From NCBI GenBank assembly GCA_964411505.1, contig CAYPLH010000072.1, positions 1 through 18,242 on the forward strand: DNA of 18,242 bases. Direction: 5' to 3'. This stretch comes from CAYPLH01 sp964411505. GTDB taxonomy: Bacteria > Bacillota > Clostridia > CAYPLH01 > DUMO01. Below the pieces are notes generated by a model that saw only the letters and a program-made list of their open reading frames with translations, did not search any database and was not told the origin of the DNA. Below, one piece after another: positions 15,081 through 18,242 of the stretch; position 1 is the stretch's first letter, and each line of letters begins with the position of its first letter. The position numbers were made by a program, and so were the translations under genes.

Positions 15081-15259
15081 AAAGTAGTCTCCTTTTTGCA
15101 TATAAAACCCAAATGACGGTGTAGACAATGCACATACATGATAACAAAGGTGCTAATGGGTGCTAAAAAGCTCCAAATTCAAGAATTTAGTCACACCAAC
15201 TGCTGGTTTTAATAACTCCTAGCAAATAATTCAAAGTGCTATTGAGACTTATTACTATT

Positions 15260-15288
15260 ATAATATTATATAAATTACAACAGGTCAA
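15260..15288 (-). promoter_or_regulatory. promoter of the membrane-protein gene
   Basis: On the minus strand: TTGACC (15288-15283), a 17-base spacer and TATTAT (15265-15260). The palindrome TATAATATTATA lies at the -10 and could bind a regulator, although it lacks the 7-1-7 spacing of a PerR box. The leader is long, about 180 bases. I saw no known riboswitch in it. Confidence 0.55.
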
Positions 15289-15295
15289 TATTTAA

Positions 15296-15372
15296 TTTCG
15301 CAATATGACACACTGTGAATTGTAACTTTAAGTGACACACACAAATGAAGCGAAGTTTCCGTTATTGCGAAA
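15296..15372. repeat. 10-base inverted pair sharing the core of the 60-base repeat
   Basis: TTTCGCAATA (15296-15305) is the inverse of TATTGCGAAA (15363-15372), which lies inside repeat copy B. Between them TGACACAC occurs twice (15306-15313 and 15333-15340). This looks like the edge of a deleted or nested insertion element. Confidence 0.5.
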
Positions 15373-15403
15373 GTTTATCTCAAGTTATGGAGGGTCTGAA
15401 CAG
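15343..15403 (-). repeat. 60-base dispersed repeat, copy B (inverted)
   Basis: Read on the minus strand it differs from copy C (18182-18242) at about 3 of 61 bases. It shares the core TTGAGATAAACTTTCGCAAT and ACGGAAACTTCGCTTCATTT. Copy A is more diverged. It lies between the divergent membrane-protein and G1P dehydrogenase genes. Confidence 0.88.
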
Positions 15404-15424
15404 AAACAATTGCAGACCATTTTA

Positions 15425-15449
15425 AAATTTAATGCTGTAGTACTAGTTG
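15425..15449 (+). repeat. third copy of the katA-element terminal repeat
   Basis: AAATTTAATGCTGTAGTACT followed by AGTT matches 14327-14350 with one extra T and two C/T changes, in the same orientation. Its last bases overlap the -35 box of the G1P dehydrogenase promoter. No inverse partner was found nearby, so it is a solo end or a remnant. Confidence 0.6.
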
Positions 15450-15475
15450 ATTTAAAATAAGTGCTAACATATAAT
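15447..15475 (+). promoter_or_regulatory. promoter of G1P dehydrogenase gene
   Basis: TTGATT (15447-15452), a 17-base spacer and TATAAT (15470-15475). The -35, -10 and the TAACA before the -10 equal those of the HAD phosphatase promoter at 1218-1246. TAACAT and ATGTTA form a 6-base inverted pair over and after the -10. Confidence 0.75.
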
Positions 15476-15520
15476 TGATGTTAAACATGAAAGTCTAAAT
15501 TTCGATTAGGAGGCATGTGC

Positions 15521-16873
15521 ATGGCGATAAACATAACTTATGACGGAAACAGGCTTGTGTTGCCTGAATTTAGCTGCGACTGCGGTTTTAACCACAGCAC
15601 GCCGGACATGGATATTTACATAGGAAGCGGGATTTTGCAGCAGTGTGCAGACTATATTGATAAGCGCAATTTAGGAAGGAACGGGTTAGTTGTTGCTGAC
15701 AATAATACTTGGAAAATAGCCGGGCATAATGTGGATAAAATATTAAGGGAAAAGGGATATAACACTACATTATGTATACTGGAAAGAGAAGGTGTGCTTG
15801 AACCGGATGAGACTGCTCTTGGTGAAATCATGCTTGCCATCGAAAAGGATACAGACTTTATAGTTGCTGTAGGTTCTGGAGTTATCAATGACCTTTCAAG
15901 ATATGCAGCATCATGTATATGCAAACCTTTAGTGAGCATTGGAACAGCAGCTTCAATGGATGGATACACATCAGTTATATCATCACTTCTTATTAAAGGC
16001 TTAAAGGTTTCAAAAAGTGATGAATATGCAAAGATAATTATTTGTGATGTAGACATTATGAAAAAAGCTCCCTATGACATGATGGTTTCAGGTTTTGGAG
16101 ATGTTTTGGGAAAATATATTGCTAAAGCAGATTGGTTACTTGGTAAAATTATAAACAATGAAACAATATGTCCTGTATGTGTTGATATAATCACCCAGGC
16201 GGTAGAAAAATGTATAGATAATATTGACGGAATAAGAAATACAACGGATGAAGGCATACAAAGCCTTATAGAAGCATTGATTCTTACGGGACTTACGATA
16301 CTTATCGTTGGTCAGACAAGACCTGTAGCCTCAAATGAGCATAATATGTGCCATTTTTGGGATATGATGAAGCTTCAGAAAAAAGAGAAATCTCCTTCTC
16401 ATGGAACGTCGGTAGGAGTTGCCACAGTATATGCAGCTAAAATGTTCGATCTTTTTCTAAACTTAGACGTGAGCAAACTGAATAAGGCATTAATCCGCAG
16501 TAAGAAACAGACAAAAACCGATTGGGAGAAGGGAATAACCGAAAGCTATGGGTTACTTGCACCAAAAATTTTAAAAGATAATCCTAATGAATATATTGAA
16601 TGGAACGAGCAGGAGAGAAGAATAAATGCTGTAATTTTGAGAATGAATACTATTAGAAAAGAGCTGGAGTTTCTTCCCACAAGTGATGAGATTGTAAGTA
16701 TTCTTGAAAGGATCGGATCGCCAATAATAGCGTCCCAGCTTGGTGTTGACAATAAAATGCTGAAGGATTCACTCATGTACGCTAAAGATTACAGAATGCG
16801 CTACACAGTATTCAAAACTGTAAATGAGCTTGGGCTTTTAGAGGAGTTTACAGATAATATTATGGCTGAATGA
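15521..16873 (+). CDS. egsA: sn-glycerol-1-phosphate dehydrogenase, AraM/EgsA family
   Basis: This 450-residue cytoplasmic protein belongs to the iron-containing-alcohol-dehydrogenase-like fold. The NAD(P)-binding GSGVINDLSRYAA (about 118-130) and TAASMDGYTS (about 142-151) are the AraM/EgsA signatures. Metal ligands align as D194 (GFGDVLGKY), H274 (SNEHNMCHFW) and H294 (SHGTSVGV). The reaction is dihydroxyacetone phosphate to sn-glycerol-1-phosphate, the archaeal-type stereoisomer, with a divalent metal (Ni in Bacillus AraM). It is longer than typical AraM (about 395) because of C-terminal helices. ATG 15521 is chosen, 7 bases after AGGAGG, over ATG 15515, which is too close. The amidohydrolase gene follows after 200 bases. 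Confidence 0.88.
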   Translation: MAINITYDGNRLVLPEFSCDCGFNHSTPDMDIYIGSGILQQCADYIDKRNLGRNGLVVADNNTWKIAGHNVDKILREKGYNTTLCILEREGVLEPDETALGEIMLAIEKDTDFIVAVGSGVINDLSRYAASCICKPLVSIGTAASMDGYTSVISSLLIKGLKVSKSDEYAKIIICDVDIMKKAPYDMMVSGFGDVLGKYIAKADWLLGKIINNETICPVCVDIITQAVEKCIDNIDGIRNTTDEGIQSLIEALILTGLTILIVGQTRPVASNEHNMCHFWDMMKLQKKEKSPSHGTSVGVATVYAAKMFDLFLNLDVSKLNKALIRSKKQTKTDWEKGITESYGLLAPKILKDNPNEYIEWNEQERRINAVILRMNTIRKELEFLPTSDEIVSILERIGSPIIASQLGVDNKMLKDSLMYAKDYRMRYTVFKTVNELGLLEEFTDNIMAE

Positions 16874-16902
16874 TAATGTTAAAAACAAAAATGCAACGCC
16901 CA

Positions 16903-16933
16903 TAATACTTGCTGAAGCTGTATAGCAGTATTA
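16903..16933. terminator. hairpin after G1P dehydrogenase gene
   Basis: TAATACTTGCT (16903-16913) and AGCAGTATTA (16924-16933) form a 10-base stem with one bulge and a 10-base loop. There is no T-run. A second small hairpin, ATACTTT-TTT-AAAGTAT, lies at 16970-16986. A perfect -10 (TATAAT) for the next gene is nearby, but without a good -35. Confidence 0.35.
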
Positions 16934-17083
16934 GATATGAGTTTGCATGAAATACGACTAAATAAATAGATACTTTTTTAAAGTATTGTCAATTGATTTT
17001 GAGAAACTGTAAATTTACATTAAATTATTATAATATTTTCCGATTGGGAAGATTGAAGACTACATTTTTAGGAGATGATATTT

Positions 17084-17908
17084 TTGATTTATGATGGACA
17101 TTTACACTTGATTCCGAAGGGTTTGGACAGCCAAGATGAATTTGTGAGAAAAATGAAGGTGAATGGAGTATTAGGTGGTTTGGTAATATCCCTTCCTCCC
17201 CAGACATACAATGGAATGCCTCATCCTCTTACTGATGATGAAAGACTTAAGTCTTTAATGGAATGGGTCGATTGTGACTTAGAGCTATTTCCATTTTATT
17301 GGTTAGATCCTCTTGCCAAGGATGCCAAAAAGCAGATAGACAAGGCTGCTGAAGCCGGAGTGAGAGGCTTTAAAATAATATGTAACAGATTTTATCCTGG
17401 TAATGACAGGGCTATGCGCATATATGAAAGCATCACAGAAAGCGGAAAGCCAATATTGTTTCATTCAGGAATACTGTTTGACGGAGATGTATCGGGGAAA
17501 TTTTCTAAGCCACTAGAGTTTGAAGTTCTATTAGAAATAAAGGGAATACGGTTTGCACTAGCACATGTAGGTTGGCCGTGGTACGATGAGTATATCTCTT
17601 TGTATGGTAAATTCCAAGCTGCTTACGACAGAAATCCTAATAGGCAAGGAGAGATGTTTATAGACCTGACACCAGGTGCACCAGGTGTTTACAGAGAGGA
17701 GATCTTTAAAAAACTTTTTGGTATAGGATACAATGGAACCATGGATAATGTTTTTTTTGGAACTGATTGTAAAGTCAATAGATACAGGCTAGACTACAGT
17801 GGTGACATTATCAAAAGAGATCTGAACTTGTTTAACACTATGGGGTTTAGCGAACAAGAAAAAGAGAATATACTGGTTAAAAATATTAAACGTTTTGTAA
17901 AGGCGTAG
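17084..17908 (+). CDS. amidohydrolase-family metal-dependent hydrolase
   Basis: This protein of about 274 residues has the TIM-barrel metal-hydrolase pattern of the Amidohydro_2 or TatD-like group: DGHLHL (H6 and H8), GFKIICNRFYPG (K97), KPILFHSGIL (H127), FALAHVGWPW (H161) and FFGTDCKVNRY (D228). The HxH, three further ligands and the late Asp are all present, so it should be an active hydrolase or decarboxylase. The substrate is unknown. I choose TTG 17084, 9 bases after AGGAG. ATG 17075 directly abuts that site and is unlikely. It lies in the same direction as the G1P dehydrogenase gene and may share its pathway, though the 176 bases between the coding ends before this gene's leader hold hairpins. 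Confidence 0.82.
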   Translation: MIYDGHLHLIPKGLDSQDEFVRKMKVNGVLGGLVISLPPQTYNGMPHPLTDDERLKSLMEWVDCDLELFPFYWLDPLAKDAKKQIDKAAEAGVRGFKIICNRFYPGNDRAMRIYESITESGKPILFHSGILFDGDVSGKFSKPLEFEVLLEIKGIRFALAHVGWPWYDEYISLYGKFQAAYDRNPNRQGEMFIDLTPGAPGVYREEIFKKLFGIGYNGTMDNVFFGTDCKVNRYRLDYSGDIIKRDLNLFNTMGFSEQEKENILVKNIKRFVKA

Positions 17909-18028
17909 TAACCAACATAATACAACCGTTTTATCTATCCTTTTCTAGGTAAGAGGATCGCTGGTATAAAAGTATGAAATTATGCATATACCCCAAAAGA
18001 GTATTTTATGAACCATTGATATTGGTAG

Positions 18029-18057
18029 AGGCAGACAGCTGATTAAGCTGTCTGCCT
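18029..18057. terminator. strong terminator hairpin after amidohydrolase gene
   Basis: AGGCAGACAGCT (18029-18040) and AGCTGTCTGCCT (18046-18057) form a perfect 12-base stem with a GATTA loop, followed by a short T-rich stretch (TTGCTGTT). It lies about 120 bases after the stop codon. Confidence 0.75.
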
Positions 18058-18181
18058 TTGCTGTTGGTGGATCATTTTAAACTATGTTTTCCTAAGCTTC
18101 GCTTTAAAATAGCTGAATTAGAGATGATTGTTCATTATCAGTTTTGCTAAGACCCCTGTGAACAATAACAATTCAAGGTTA

Positions 18182-18242
18182 CTGTTAAGACCCTCTGTAA
18201 CTTGAGATAAACTTTCGCAATAACGGAAACTTCGCTTCATTT
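18182..18242 (+). repeat. 60-base dispersed repeat, copy C (runs to window end)
   Basis: This is nearly identical to copy B in inverse and has the same orientation as copy A. The element may continue past the window edge. The sequence between the terminator and this copy (18058-18181) holds no recognised gene. Confidence 0.88.

Noticed and set aside
15081..15282. Riboswitch in the long leader of the membrane-protein gene
   Set aside because: Only short hairpins were seen (AAATTC-TT-GAATTT and a small ACCA/TGGT pair), and no known aptamer core was recognised.
1..18242. CRISPR arrays, tRNA or rRNA genes
   Set aside because: No regularly spaced direct repeats, no cloverleaf with a TTCGA-type arm and no conserved rRNA segment were found on either strand.

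Overview
The window looks like a chromosomal segment of a low-G+C, Gram-positive anaerobe, most likely class Clostridia. The reasons are strong AGGAGG-type ribosome binding sites, AT-rich intergenic DNA, frequent TTG/GTG starts, sigma-A-like promoters with 17-base spacers, a GGGGACGGTTCT repeat of a kind I recall from clostridial genomes, and a TM287/288-type ABC pair. No rRNA, tRNA, CRISPR array, intact transposase or integrase gene was found.

Left part (1-7313). The 5' end of a YyaL/DUF255 thioredoxin-like gene leaves the window on the minus strand. After a decayed stretch come an AbrB/MazE-type antitoxin and RelE/ParE-type toxin pair closed by a REP-like hairpin, then an AraL/NagD-like HAD-IIA phosphatase. 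A long palindrome separates that gene from a minus-strand operon of a MarR regulator and two half-transporters forming a heterodimeric ABC exporter. A 13-base inverted repeat lies over the operon's -10 box and is probably the MarR operator. A divergent ferritin gene follows, with a possible PerR box over its -10.

Middle part (about 7467-12271). This is an accessory block, visibly richer in G+C than its neighbours. It begins with one copy of a 60-base repeat and a large hairpin. Then come a Phd/YefM-RelE/ParE pair, a frameshifted and truncated remnant of a secreted DUF6550-like protein, and a plus-strand run of overlapping genes: two VOC proteins, a GNAT acetyltransferase and a zinc-ribbon/DUF6273 protein. 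The run ends in three head-to-tail fragments (GNAT, NUDIX, GNAT) in different frames.

Right part (12272-18242). Minus-strand katA and perR form a peroxide-stress unit. A 116-base element with 17-base terminal inverted repeats lies directly upstream of katA. Next is an unrecognised multi-pass membrane protein, then a second copy of the 60-base repeat in inverted orientation. The plus-strand genes after it are a glycerol-1-phosphate dehydrogenase (AraM/EgsA family) and a metal-dependent amidohydrolase. A terminator and a third copy of the 60-base repeat close the window.

Together, ferritin, catalase and PerR suggest iron and peroxide homeostasis. The HAD-IIA phosphatase and the G1P dehydrogenase recall the AraL/AraM pair, here 14 kb apart with the other genes between them. 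The repeats at the edges of the accessory block and around the right-hand genes, together with several broken genes, point to repeated insertion and deletion.
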